Assembly: GCA_958295755.1 (NCBI GenBank)
Contig: OY282367.1
Location: forward strand, 1,988,022-2,052,021
From: an uncultured Acidimicrobiales bacterium
GTDB lineage: Bacteria; Actinomycetota; Acidimicrobiia; Acidimicrobiales; Hopanoidiivorantaceae
Direction: 5' to 3'
Length of the DNA stretch: 64,000 nucleotides
The translations under genes were made by a program, and so were the position numbers. Below, piece by piece: positions 8,958-17,539 of this stretch (positions within the stretch are counted from its first letter, which is position 1; each line of letters starts with the position of its first letter). The notes beneath the pieces are model-generated. The model ran no database searches. It was not told where the DNA came from and worked only from the letters and a program-made list of their open reading frames with translations.

Positions 8958-9213
8958 GGTCAGGCACCCAGTCTCGTTCCTCCCCGTATGGCAGGAATCT
9001 GTCTGGCATAGCAGACAGCAGATAGTCGCGGATGTGCTGGCGTGTCACTTGAGGATTGTCGGCAATGAACTCGCCCACGGTTTTCCGCTTGACGACTATC
9101 CAGTCTATGAAATTGTCGATTTTCACATCCGTGCCGAAGAACACAGCCACCTTGCCCGAAGGTGTGTCTTTCAGCGCATACGGAGGGTTAATGTTATGTG
9201 CCACAAACTCCAT
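8941..9213 (-). CDS. second DUF433-like protein a, first gene of the operon
   Basis: A 90-residue protein whose middle matches a divergent DUF433 domain: GKVAVFFGTDVKIDNFIDWI followed by KTVGEFIADNPQVTRQHIRD. The G-T-D-V replaces the usual G-T-R-I-P-V, and the helix T-V-x-E-F-x-x-D-x-P-x-V is clear. A charged tail (ERDWVPDHEKTV) extends beyond the domain. It is directly upstream of, and overlaps, a second DUF433 gene. Two DUF433 genes before one DUF5615 gene is not the usual two-gene layout; one may be the repressor and the other the neutraliser, or one may be decaying. The spacer 9214-9302 holds the presumed promoter. Confidence 0.55.
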   Translation of the reverse strand: MEFVAHNINPPYALKDTPSGKVAVFFGTDVKIDNFIDWIVVKRKTVGEFIADNPQVTRQHIRDYLLSAMPDRFLPYGEERDWVPDHEKTV

Positions 9214-9302
9214 GATAACATGCCGGCAAAGGAACGCTTCAGCAATCCAAAAGAACCGTCACCGAAGGCTGTCCGTAAATAATAAACGCACGAGGCTTTT
9301 AG

Positions 9303-10118
9303 TCAATAGCTGGCCCAAAAATCGTGGGCTGTGTCAGCTAGAAAGTGCGTCTGCTCTTCGGGGGTCAGGACTTCTGCTGCTGTGTTGGCTTGGGTGACAA
9401 GATCGCTGTAGGTGCGGTCGTGGATTTGAGGATAGTCTGAACCCCACATCAGGCGGTTGGCACCAAAGTGGCGGACGAGAGTGGCGGGTAGCGCGCTAGT
9501 AGCGTCAAGCACATTTGTGGTTACCTTTAGATAGAGATTCTGATACTTAGCCAGTTCCCATAGAGGACGGGCGGCGTTCCAGGGCGGGCCGTCGCTGAAG
9601 TCGGCGAAGCCGCAGTGGTCTAGAACTACTGCTATGTCGGGAAATCTCACCAACATCTTCCCTAGTCTTGGTAGCTCTTCTGGTAGCAGACAGACGCTCA
9701 CTTTCACTCCCCACTCTTCGCAAGCTTCCCAGACGTTGAAGGTCGCTGGATCGTCCAACCACGGCACCTGCGGGGTGGGCACAGAGAACAGTCGCACCCC
9801 GCCGATGCCTTGCTCTTGTGTCCAATAGCGAAGTTGTTCTAGCCGGTCGGCGGCTGTCATGTCTATCACACAAACTGTGGCAAAGCGGTCAGGATGTGCT
9901 GCACCTGCATCTGCGACATAGCTGTTGTCGGTGCCATATGCTCCCACAGGTTGCACAAGCACGCCTTTCGACACTCCTGCGGCATCCATCTTGGCGAGCA
10001 AATCTTCGGCCGAGGCGGGGGCTGTTTTCACCCACGAGTTGCCCGGCAAATCCACCTGCCGTAGCGGATAACGGCTGGTGTCGGGCGCAACAGCATGAAG
10101 GTGTGAGTCAACGATCAC
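9303..10118 (-). CDS. amidohydrolase family 2 (TIM-barrel metal hydrolase)
   Basis: A 271-residue protein with the amidohydrolase_2 layout: DSHLHA metal-binding motif at the N-terminus, VVLDHCGF in the middle and LMWGSDYPQ near the end, giving the His, His and Asp ligands. The family includes 2-pyrone-4,6-dicarboxylate and lactone hydrolases and decarboxylases of aromatic catabolism; the exact substrate cannot be read from sequence. Start is GTG at 10118, with a TATTGT-like -10 box shortly upstream and no ribosome site. It is divergent from the dioxygenase gene at 10177 and may share its regulation. TatD-type DNase was considered and rejected. Confidence 0.75.
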   Translation of the reverse strand: MIVDSHLHAVAPDTSRYPLRQVDLPGNSWVKTAPASAEDLLAKMDAAGVSKGVLVQPVGAYGTDNSYVADAGAAHPDRFATVCVIDMTAADRLEQLRYWTQEQGIGGVRLFSVPTPQVPWLDDPATFNVWEACEEWGVKVSVCLLPEELPRLGKMLVRFPDIAVVLDHCGFADFSDGPPWNAARPLWELAKYQNLYLKVTTNVLDATSALPATLVRHFGANRLMWGSDYPQIHDRTYSDLVTQANTAAEVLTPEEQTHFLADTAHDFWASY

Positions 10119-10162
10119 TTAGCAAGACAATACACGCCTTGATGCCTATCACACCTTTGAGT

Positions 10163-10168
10163 TATACT
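10163..10168 (+). promoter_or_regulatory. -10 box TATACT before the dioxygenase gene
   Basis: TATACT lies eight bases before the ATG at 10177, leaving almost no leader and no ribosome-binding site. This is a probable leaderless promoter in the 58-base divergent spacer. Confidence 0.4.
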
Positions 10169-10176
10169 CTGTATGT

Positions 10177-11490
10177 ATGAAAGCAATCAACGATATCGAC
10201 TTTGATGAGTTCCACGCCACAGAACTTCCCAGCCGGCTAGCGCAAGGAAATGGAAAGCTGGCAGCTTCCACCATAAAACCTGGTCGCACTTTCGCTTGGC
10301 ATCTGACAGACGGGCGAGCCGTGACCTACACAATCACCGAAGACGGCATAGACATCACCCAGGGCGACTTAGACGCGGAAGTCGTGGTTGAGATACCGCC
10401 TGACGACTGGTCGATGTACGCGCAGGAGATGAAAAGCTGCTTCGCCTTGCTCTATACCAACGCCATTCGCATGTGGAAAGGCGAATTCAACCATTTTGCT
10501 GCGTGGGAACCAACCTTGCTTGCTGCGTATTTCGGGCGGCCTGTGTATGAAAAGCCACCGAAGCTGCACAATCGCCGAGGTCGCCGGCTCGACCTAGAAC
10601 AGTCATTTACATTGGACGATGACCCAGAAGAGATTTCGCACTTCTTCCAGACCACTGGGTTTTTGCATCTTCGCGAGGTCTATACGCCGGGCGAAGTAGC
10701 AGCATATAACGCCATCGTGAGCGAAGCTATGCGCAATGCCTCTCCTGACGACAAACGTTCGTGGTGGGCAACAAGAGACAACGGTTCACAAGTGTGTTGC
10801 AGGGTCACATATCTCAATGAGAAATATCCGATGATCCGTGCGTTGCGCGACGATGAACGTCTCCAAAGGATTGCCGATTTTTCGGGCGAAGAACTGTTGC
10901 CTAACTCCGACAGACTAGATGGCTACAGCGTGGTGGTGAAGCAGGGGAAAGTCGCGGAGGGTTTGGCTGATCTTCCGTGGCACCGCGATTGTGGAATGGG
11001 TGGCCATCCTGTGTTGTGCCCTGGAGTGAATGTCGGCATTCAGCTTGACGAAGCCAACGGTAAGAATGGCCAGCTGCATTTCTTGGCGGGTTCGCATCAT
11101 CATTCCAATCACGGTATGGAGGTAAAGAAAAACTGGCCCGCAGTGGCTATTGACACGAAACCCGGAGATGTTACAGCCCACTTCGGTCACACACTTCACG
11201 GCGCACCACCCCCGAGAGTGCTAGGGCAAGGGCGGCGCGTCCTCTATGCGGGTTTCAAAAAAGCTATTTTGGACGACTTCGTGCCCGAGGGGCAAGGCTA
11301 CAACGACGTCTTGTTCAAACATGACTCCGGGCGGGTGCGCTCGCCTGAAGAAGTTCAAGTTGCTCGTAGCGAAAAAGAAGAGAACTACTTTGAGAAAGGA
11401 AGTTACGATCCTTATGACGAGAGCGACTACGACGGTGAGAAGTATAAAGACTGGCCTGGGAGCAGAGAGAAGGCGGGTATCAAGCATTAA
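10177..11490 (+). CDS. SCP2-like domain fused to phytanoyl-CoA dioxygenase (PhyH)
   Basis: A 437-residue protein. Residues 1-130 resemble an SCP2 sterol-carrier-like lipid-binding domain (TFAWHLTDGRAVTYTITEDG, then a VVVEIPPDDW strand). Residues about 145-390 are a PhyH-type Fe(II)/2-oxoglutarate dioxygenase, with the iron-binding H-x-D in LPWHRDCGMGGHP, a distal His in HFGHTLHGAPPPR and the Arg expected to bind 2-oxoglutarate nearby. The fusion suggests hydroxylation of a bound lipid or steroid-like substrate; the substrate is inference. Its stop overlaps the stop of hyuB tail to tail. PhyH families are expanded in marine and sponge-associated bacteria. Confidence 0.75.
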   Translation: MKAINDIDFDEFHATELPSRLAQGNGKLAASTIKPGRTFAWHLTDGRAVTYTITEDGIDITQGDLDAEVVVEIPPDDWSMYAQEMKSCFALLYTNAIRMWKGEFNHFAAWEPTLLAAYFGRPVYEKPPKLHNRRGRRLDLEQSFTLDDDPEEISHFFQTTGFLHLREVYTPGEVAAYNAIVSEAMRNASPDDKRSWWATRDNGSQVCCRVTYLNEKYPMIRALRDDERLQRIADFSGEELLPNSDRLDGYSVVVKQGKVAEGLADLPWHRDCGMGGHPVLCPGVNVGIQLDEANGKNGQLHFLAGSHHHSNHGMEVKKNWPAVAIDTKPGDVTAHFGHTLHGAPPPRVLGQGRRVLYAGFKKAILDDFVPEGQGYNDVLFKHDSGRVRSPEEVQVARSEKEENYFEKGSYDPYDESDYDGEKYKDWPGSREKAGIKH

Positions 11491-13205
11491 ATAGGTGGAC
11501 CCCAACCGCCACCGCCAGGGGTCAGCAGGCGGATCACATCGCCTGCCTCTACTTGAAGGGTTACTTTATCTGGAAGGGGGATAGCAGCTCTGGGGTTTTC
11601 AGCTTCTGGGGTTCCATCTTCTGAGGTTCCAGCCTCTGAGGTTCCATTGGGCAGTAGCCAATTTTCACCTTTGGCTCCTGGGCTACCCCCGGCTAACCCC
11701 CAAGGGGCACTTTGACGACGCTCGGTGATGAGCGATACTGTGGCTGGCTCTAGCATTTCCAAGTCGCGCTCTATGCCGTCCCCTCCACGGTAGAGACCTT
11801 TGCCTCCGCTACCTCTTCGGATGTGCAAGCGACGCACCCTCATCGGATAGGCACGCTCTAGTGCCTCTATGGGGGTATTGCGAGTGTTGGTCATGGCAGT
11901 GTGGATTCCGCTCATGCCGTCTTTTGTGGGGCGGGCACCTTGACCAGCAGCAACAGTTTCGTAATACACCCAACCATCGCCGCCGATGAGTATGTTGTTC
12001 ATCGTGCCTGCAGAGGCTGCGCCTACTCTGTCGGGGGCAACTTGGGCTAATGCGCCCAAGCACACATCTGCGATGCGCTGGCTCACTTCTACATTGCCCG
12101 CACCCACAGCCACAGGCGGCTCAGCAGCTAATAGCGAATTAGGCAGCGTAATAATTCGCACAGGGCGCATAGTTCCGCCGTTGGCTGGAATGGACGGATC
12201 GGTGGCACTCCGCAATGCAAAAGCAACACAGCTCTCGGTGACGGCGCGCACAGCATTGGCATTGCCTCGCACAGCTGGGGCGGTGCCGGTGAAATCAAAT
12301 GTGATCTCTTCGCCTGCGATAGTGAGCGAGAGATTGATAGTGCTCGGCTTTTGCTGGTCGGGAGCAGGGCCGTAACTGTCTAACACATCTGAGAACTGCC
12401 AGTTGCCATCTGGTAAAACAGCTAAAGCCGCCCTCATGCGTCGCTCACCGTAGGCGAGAACTTCGGCGAAAAGTTTGAGAGACTGGGCAGGTGGGATGGT
12501 AGAGGTAGCGTCAATGTCGGAAAAGTCTTTGGAGAAATTGGCAACCACAGCAGCAAGGCGAGACACACCACAGATATTTGCGCCGATTTGCGCGTCTAGG
12601 TCGCCCTTGCGTTCTTCAGGGGTGCGCGAATTGGCCACAATCATTGCCACCACCTCATCCGTGAGACCAACTGGCGGTATGCGAAGCCCTTCTTGATAAA
12701 TCTCGGTTGCATCAGCAGGCATAGACCCAGGAGCTGCCCCGCCCAAGTCGGCATGATGAGCACGATTGGCTACCCAACCGAGTAGTTGTTGCCCGCTGAG
12801 TTGAGAGCTTTCATCTGGGCTTATTGCCGAGGGATCCATTAACTCAGAAATTCTCCCAAAACAAGGTGCTACCACCGTAACATCGTTCAAGTGTGTGCCA
12901 CCAGCAAAAGGATCATTCACCACGAATTGATCTCCCGGACGACAAGCATCCCCAAATCGCTCAATGACTGCCCGCACCGATGCTGGCATCGCTCCTAAGT
13001 GCACGGGAATGTGCTCAGCCTGCGCCAGTAGCTCACCAACAGGTGTGAATATCGCAGAAGAGCAATCTTCTCGCTCTTTGATGTTCGGACTGAAAGCCGA
13101 CCTGCACAACACCACACCCATTTCTTCAGCCACCCCCGCTAACCTGCTCAGCAAAACCTGCAAAGAAGCTGGGTCAAGCCTGGAGTTAGCAGTTATATTT
13201 CCCAT
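11487..13205 (-). CDS. hyuB: hydantoinase B/oxoprolinase-type subunit
   Basis: About 572 residues from the ATG at 13205, which shares its A with the TAA stop of hyuA (TAATG). An upstream in-frame start at 13262 would lie inside hyuA and is less likely. The protein has the HyuB/oxoprolinase B features: RSAFSPNIKEREDCSSAIF near the N-terminus, HIPVHLGAMPASV, NDPFAGGTHLNDVTVVAP and a Gly-rich C-terminal LLTPGGGGWGPP. With HyuA it should form an ATP-dependent amidohydrolase acting on hydantoins, 5-oxoproline, N-methylhydantoin or similar cyclic amides. Near the C-terminus it carries a Glu/Gly/Thr repeat (about residues 519-538) encoded by four 15-nt repeats, in a place where the family has no such insert. 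Confidence 0.85.
   Translation of the reverse strand: MGNITANSRLDPASLQVLLSRLAGVAEEMGVVLCRSAFSPNIKEREDCSSAIFTPVGELLAQAEHIPVHLGAMPASVRAVIERFGDACRPGDQFVVNDPFAGGTHLNDVTVVAPCFGRISELMDPSAISPDESSQLSGQQLLGWVANRAHHADLGGAAPGSMPADATEIYQEGLRIPPVGLTDEVVAMIVANSRTPEERKGDLDAQIGANICGVSRLAAVVANFSKDFSDIDATSTIPPAQSLKLFAEVLAYGERRMRAALAVLPDGNWQFSDVLDSYGPAPDQQKPSTINLSLTIAGEEITFDFTGTAPAVRGNANAVRAVTESCVAFALRSATDPSIPANGGTMRPVRIITLPNSLLAAEPPVAVGAGNVEVSQRIADVCLGALAQVAPDRVGAASAGTMNNILIGGDGWVYYETVAAGQGARPTKDGMSGIHTAMTNTRNTPIEALERAYPMRVRRLHIRRGSGGKGLYRGGDGIERDLEMLEPATVSLITERRQSAPWGLAGGSPGAKGENWLLPNGTSEAGTSEDGTPEAENPRAAIPLPDKVTLQVEAGDVIRLLTPGGGGWGPPI
11590..11649. repeat. 15-nt tandem repeat, 4 units, in hyuB
   Basis: Four imperfect 15-base units of the form TCTGAGGTTCCAGCC (plus strand) encode a Gly/Thr/Ser/Glu 5-residue repeat near the C-terminus of HyuB. 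Confidence 0.9.
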
Positions 13206-15112
13206 TAGATCGCTTTCCGCTGGATTACGAGAGATCCTTCTGCTCCTTGCTTGCCTGCCCAACCTTCAGGTATCCAAATCGTGGTGTCTGGTTCAGAGAC
13301 GACAGCAGGTCCAACTGCTTCCTCTCGTTCCAAATCTGGTAGCACGACATTTCTTTCGGCACGTGCCACACATCGGATCGCTGTTATTTCTACGGGGGCG
13401 TCTTGCCTGCGGTAGCCATTTTGTTGTTCATGCTCGGTGTGGAAATCCTCTGGTAATGCAACAGAAAGCTCGTGGCTTTGCCCTTCATAACGGCAGTCAA
13501 AAGTGACGGTCACGTCCGTTGCCTCTGGAAGTTGCGTCAGTGCTTTTGCACGAAGTTTCCCACCCTCAGCGACAGCACCTTTGTGATCGAGTAAGTCGCC
13601 CCAAGAGCGAACAAGATCCACCTGACGAGGGGCACCTAATATGCCAACGGCAGAGAGAGTGCCAGCACGAGGCGGCACAATCACGGTTGTCATTCCCAGC
13701 AGTTCAGCTAGCTCGCACGCATGAAGAGGCCCCGCCCCGCCGAACGCCACGAGAGCAAGATTGCGAGGGTCGATGCCTCGGCGAGTGGTGACGGCTCGCA
13801 AAGCTTGTTCCATATTGGCATTCACCACAGAAAGCACCCCTTGCGGATCAATGCCAGCCTGCTCACAAGCTTGCGCGGCTAAACCAACATCTAACGCACC
13901 AAGATTTCCCATTGTCGCACCAGCAGGAATGCGACTGCATAGCAAATTGGCATCTGTCACAGTCGCATCTGTGCCGCCCAGCCCATAACATGCCGGGCCA
14001 GGCTTAGCCCCTGCGCTTTCTGGGCCGACCACCAGCGCGCCACCAAAGTCTAATTTGGCAATAGAGCCACCTCCTGCTCCGATTGTCAGCACATCTAGCG
14101 ACATAACCCGCACAGGGTATCCGTCTACCTCTCGCTCAGCAGCTGGCGCAGGTTGCCCGTCAAGCACGAGACAGACATCTGTGCTGGTGCCGCCCATGTC
14201 AAAAGTAACCACATCACGATACCCATTGGCAACGCCATAATGTGCCCCGGCTCGCACACCACCAGCAGGCCCCGACAGCAGCAGCTTGGCTGGGGCAACG
14301 GCGGCTTCATCAGCGGGCAGCAGTCCGCCAGCCGAAGTCATCACGAATACTGCATCGGCAACATTTCGCAACCCCCTGAGATAGCTGCGGCACCGAGGGC
14401 GAAGATAGCTGTTGATAACAGTCGTGGAAGCCCGCTCATATTCACGGAACTCTGGGGCGATTTCGTGTGAGCAGGTGATGTCGAGAATAGAAGCAGTGGT
14501 ATTAGGGTCTCTGTGCAACAGCTCATCTCGCACGATGATTTCATGGCTGGGGTTCAAGTCGCTGTGGAGCAGACACACTGAGATTGCCTCTACGCCATCG
14601 GGCAACTCAGCCAGAGTCTCTGCCTGAAGTGCCTCAATCTCTTCGCCGTCTGCGTTCAACCGCCCTACCACCTCAAAACGATCTTCTCGCCTCACAAGCG
14701 GCTCAGGGCGATCTACAAACGGGTCATACAAAGACGGACGATCTTGGCGAGCGATCTCAATGATGTCAGCAAACCCATCGTTGCAAATCAACGCCACCCT
14801 TGCCCCCTTGCGCTCTAGCAAAGCATTCGTCGCCACAGTAGTCCCATGTGCTAATTCTTGAAGCGAAATCTCTGTTGCCCGCTCAAACTCGCTTTTCCCA
14901 TCGATCGTTCCCCCACCGCTTGCTTCTCCATCGCTCGCTTCCTCATCGCTCGTTCCACCTTCTATCGTTACCCCATCCCCCAACAACATCCTCACCCCCT
15001 CCGTTACAGCCCGCCCCAGATCATCAGGCGTAGAAAGCACCTTCACAATGTCGCCCGTCGGTGCCACTATGTCTGTAAAAGTCCCTCCGGTGTCACTACC
15101 TATCCGCCACAT
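13205..15112 (-). CDS. hyuA: hydantoinase A/oxoprolinase-type ATPase subunit
   Basis: A 635-residue protein with N-terminal RIGSDTGGTFTDIV and central VTFDMGGTSTDVCLV, the two ASKHA-fold phosphate-binding loops of HyuA, and GGAGPLHACELAELLGM near the C-terminus. It is the ATP-dependent partner of HyuB, encoded directly downstream with overlapping stop and start. A hydrophilic insert at residues about 47-72 (Ser/Asp/Glu/Gly-rich) is encoded by five 15-nt repeats and breaks a region that is compact in the family. Start is ATG at 15112; a TAAAAT box lies eight bases upstream (15121-15126), so the transcript may be almost leaderless. Substrate not determined. Confidence 0.85.
   Translation of the reverse strand: MWRIGSDTGGTFTDIVAPTGDIVKVLSTPDDLGRAVTEGVRMLLGDGVTIEGGTSDEEASDGEASGGGTIDGKSEFERATEISLQELAHGTTVATNALLERKGARVALICNDGFADIIEIARQDRPSLYDPFVDRPEPLVRREDRFEVVGRLNADGEEIEALQAETLAELPDGVEAISVCLLHSDLNPSHEIIVRDELLHRDPNTTASILDITCSHEIAPEFREYERASTTVINSYLRPRCRSYLRGLRNVADAVFVMTSAGGLLPADEAAVAPAKLLLSGPAGGVRAGAHYGVANGYRDVVTFDMGGTSTDVCLVLDGQPAPAAEREVDGYPVRVMSLDVLTIGAGGGSIAKLDFGGALVVGPESAGAKPGPACYGLGGTDATVTDANLLCSRIPAGATMGNLGALDVGLAAQACEQAGIDPQGVLSVVNANMEQALRAVTTRRGIDPRNLALVAFGGAGPLHACELAELLGMTTVIVPPRAGTLSAVGILGAPRQVDLVRSWGDLLDHKGAVAEGGKLRAKALTQLPEATDVTVTFDCRYEGQSHELSVALPEDFHTEHEQQNGYRRQDAPVEITAIRCVARAERNVVLPDLEREEAVGPAVVSEPDTTIWIPEGWAGKQGAEGSLVIQRKAI
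14898..14972. repeat. 15-nt tandem repeat, 5 units, in hyuA
   Basis: Five imperfect units of the form CCATCGCTCGCTTCC (plus strand) encode the Ser/Asp/Glu/Gly insert near residues 47-72 of HyuA. Confidence 0.9.
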
Positions 15113-15207
15113 CTAAGAAGATTTTATTTGCTGTCGCAACTGAATGAAGGCAATGCTCACCGCACCCCTAACTAATATAACTATTCGGGTTGAACTACTC
15201 TAAAACT

Positions 15208-15948
15208 ATGTTGTCAGACAAAGTTGCTTTAGTTACGGGGGCAGGGCGAGGGATCGGACGGGCTATCGCTGAACGATACGGCGAAGCTGGGGCGGCCGTA
15301 ACCTGCGTGTCTCGCACTCAATCACAGATTGACGAAGTGGTTGAGGGCATCCGTGCCACCGGCGGCAAGGCGATGGCGTGCGCGGCAGATGTGACCGACC
15401 AGTCTGCAATGAAAGCTGCCGTGGAGCATACTTTGGCTGAATTCGGGCGGTTGGATATTCTGGTAGCCAACGCGGGCGGGGCGCATCCGATGCAAAAGGT
15501 CGGCGATCTGGCTATAGAAGATTGGCGCAGAGTGATCGCCCTCAACCTAGACGGGGTACATCACTGTTGCGCTGCCTCACTTGATGCCTTGGAAGCCGAT
15601 GGGGGTGGGCATATCATCATTATGGGTTCAGGTCAGGGGCATCGTCCGAGCGAAGGGTTGGCCGCCTACTGCGCCAGCAAAGCTGCCGTTGCCATGTATG
15701 CCCGCGTGCTGGCTTTGGAAGTGCGTCCACGCAACATAACTGTGAATGAGTTGGTGCCGGGGCCTGTCCGCACAGAGCTGCTTGCCAAGTTGCTGATGAT
15801 GGATCCAAAAGACCTAGAGCAGTTCAAAATCGGTAGCGAATGGATCAAAGACCCTGAAGATGTCGCCAGCTGGGCCCTGTTTATGGCTTCTCAACCAACG
15901 GGTGGCGCATCAGGACAGCTTTTCAGCATGCTGGGACGAGACGGATGA
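15208..15948 (+). CDS. short-chain dehydrogenase/reductase
   Basis: About 246 residues from the ATG at 15208; a TTG at 15190 would add six residues. It is a classical SDR: cofactor motif TGAGRGIG at the N-terminus, LVANAGG, and catalytic YCASK (Tyr-x-x-x-Lys) with an upstream Ser in IIIMGSGQG. An acidic residue is not seen at the end of strand 2 (CVSRTQS), and Arg there suggests NADP(H) preference. The stop overlaps the sulfatase start (ATGA), so the two are in one operon and the SDR may act on the alcohol or sugar released by the sulfatase; that is inference. Confidence 0.85.
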   Translation: MLSDKVALVTGAGRGIGRAIAERYGEAGAAVTCVSRTQSQIDEVVEGIRATGGKAMACAADVTDQSAMKAAVEHTLAEFGRLDILVANAGGAHPMQKVGDLAIEDWRRVIALNLDGVHHCCAASLDALEADGGGHIIIMGSGQGHRPSEGLAAYCASKAAVAMYARVLALEVRPRNITVNELVPGPVRTELLAKLLMMDPKDLEQFKIGSEWIKDPEDVASWALFMASQPTGGASGQLFSMLGRDG

Positions 15949-17516
15949 CGCCTCCCAACATCTTGATGATCGTCTCAGACGAAGAGCGTCGCAATGACTG
16001 GCTACAGGGCAAGGTTTCGCTACCCGCCCACGACCGCCTAGTGCGAGACGGCCTCAGCTTCAACCGCTACTATACGCACTCTTCGCCGTGTTCGCCGTCG
16101 CGCGCCAGTCTTTACACTGGTCGCTATCTTGCCGACCACGGCGTGGTGGACAATGTGAGCTTCCCCACCCACACTGCGCTCTCTCCCGACATCTCAACCA
16201 TCGGCTCGCTGGTAGCAGAAGCTGGGTATCGGTCTTCATATCTGGGCAAGTGGCACCTTTCGCACACCACCACCCCTAATCTCAGCGAGCACGGCTACGA
16301 AGACTGGGAAGGCGACGACCGCAACTTCGTGGGCGGCCCCTGCAGCGGACGCAGGTTTGATCCCGTTATCGCCAACTACGCCACAGATTGGCTGAAAAAA
16401 CACGGCAACGGCGACACGCCATGGTTTTTGACAGTCGCACTGGTAAATCCTCACGACATCATGTGGTATCCCATAGACCATGTTTCTTATCAAGAGAAAA
16501 ATCCCGAAGATGCGAAACTCATCCAGGCGATGATGGACATCATGCGAAAAGGCAAGGAACACATCGAGCTAGAACCACCCCCCGAAAACTACCCTCAACT
16601 CTTCGACAAACTCCCAGAGAATTTCGAAGACGACCTACACACCAAGCCAGAAGTGCAACGGGCCTGGCGCACAGTTCGCAACACAGAGCACTTCGTAGGT
16701 TCAATGTCGCTAGAAGATCACCAGTCGTGGCTGCGGCAGTTGGACTATTACGCCTGGCTGCACGAACTTCTTGACAATAGCTTGAGCGACATTTTGAGGT
16801 GTTTGGATGAGTTAGGCATCTACGATGACACCACCATCATCTACACTTCCGACCACGGTGATGCTTGTGGCTCTCACGGAGGGCTTCGGGCAAAGTTGCC
16901 GTGCGTGTATGAGGAGGTAATGGGTGTGCCGCTCATAATCAAGCCAGCAGGAGGGAGTGCCGAAGTTGGCGAGAATGGCTCTGGGGGTGGCACTGGCGGA
17001 AACACTTCCCAAAAGAATCAGTATTCATCGGCAGGTCAAACAACCGATGCGCTAGCTACCCATGTGGATTTGGCGGCGACCGTCTGCTCCATGGCTGGCT
17101 TGAACCTCACAGACCACCCCACCCTCTGTGGAAACGACCTCACCCCAGTGGTCTCCAACCCGACCACCTCTGTGCGCGACTATGTGTTCTTCTCCCAAGA
17201 CAGTGCTCAGTCCGACTTGATCTGTAATTCTCGCTACGCCGTGCGTGGCTTCTTTGACGGCCAAACAAAATACGCTCGCTACTATGGCATCGGCGGCGGC
17301 ATCCGCAGAGACGGTGCCCGCGATGAAAGTGGCAAACTCATTGACGCCGACGCCTCCTTCGAAGACCACGACCACGAATGGTACGACCACACAGAAGACC
17401 CTCAAGAACTCCACAACCTAGCCCACCACCGCACCCACCGCACCCAGCTACGCAAACTCTTCACAAAACTCCTAGAAATAGAAGCCTCAGAACTCCAAAC
17501 CCCCACCCCCAAATAG
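15945..17516 (+). CDS. type I sulfatase (formylglycine-dependent)
   Basis: A 523-residue arylsulfatase-family enzyme. The signature CSPSRASLYTGR contains the Cys that is converted to formylglycine by an FGE-type enzyme (Cys-x-Pro-x-Arg). Metal-binding motifs are ILMIVSDEERRND at the N-terminus (the usual D-D is D-E) and YTSDHGDACGSHG in the middle; SYLGKWHLSH carries the conserved Lys and His. No signal peptide is seen, so it may act in the cytoplasm. A Gly/Ser/Asn-rich insert near residues 340-365 looks like the low-complexity linkers seen in other genes here. It overlaps the SDR gene. Sulfatases are common in marine bacteria using sulfated polysaccharides; its own substrate is unknown. Confidence 0.85.
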   Translation: MTPPNILMIVSDEERRNDWLQGKVSLPAHDRLVRDGLSFNRYYTHSSPCSPSRASLYTGRYLADHGVVDNVSFPTHTALSPDISTIGSLVAEAGYRSSYLGKWHLSHTTTPNLSEHGYEDWEGDDRNFVGGPCSGRRFDPVIANYATDWLKKHGNGDTPWFLTVALVNPHDIMWYPIDHVSYQEKNPEDAKLIQAMMDIMRKGKEHIELEPPPENYPQLFDKLPENFEDDLHTKPEVQRAWRTVRNTEHFVGSMSLEDHQSWLRQLDYYAWLHELLDNSLSDILRCLDELGIYDDTTIIYTSDHGDACGSHGGLRAKLPCVYEEVMGVPLIIKPAGGSAEVGENGSGGGTGGNTSQKNQYSSAGQTTDALATHVDLAATVCSMAGLNLTDHPTLCGNDLTPVVSNPTTSVRDYVFFSQDSAQSDLICNSRYAVRGFFDGQTKYARYYGIGGGIRRDGARDESGKLIDADASFEDHDHEWYDHTEDPQELHNLAHHRTHRTQLRKLFTKLLEIEASELQTPTPK

Positions 17517-17539
17517 CCCCAATGCTCATCAGTGGTAAT

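Noticed and set aside
5426..10118. QatABCD-type defence system (QueC-like plus hydrolase)
   Set aside because: The PP-loop protein has MurL-like motifs, the metal hydrolase is amidohydrolase_2 and not TatD, and QatA/QatB are absent.
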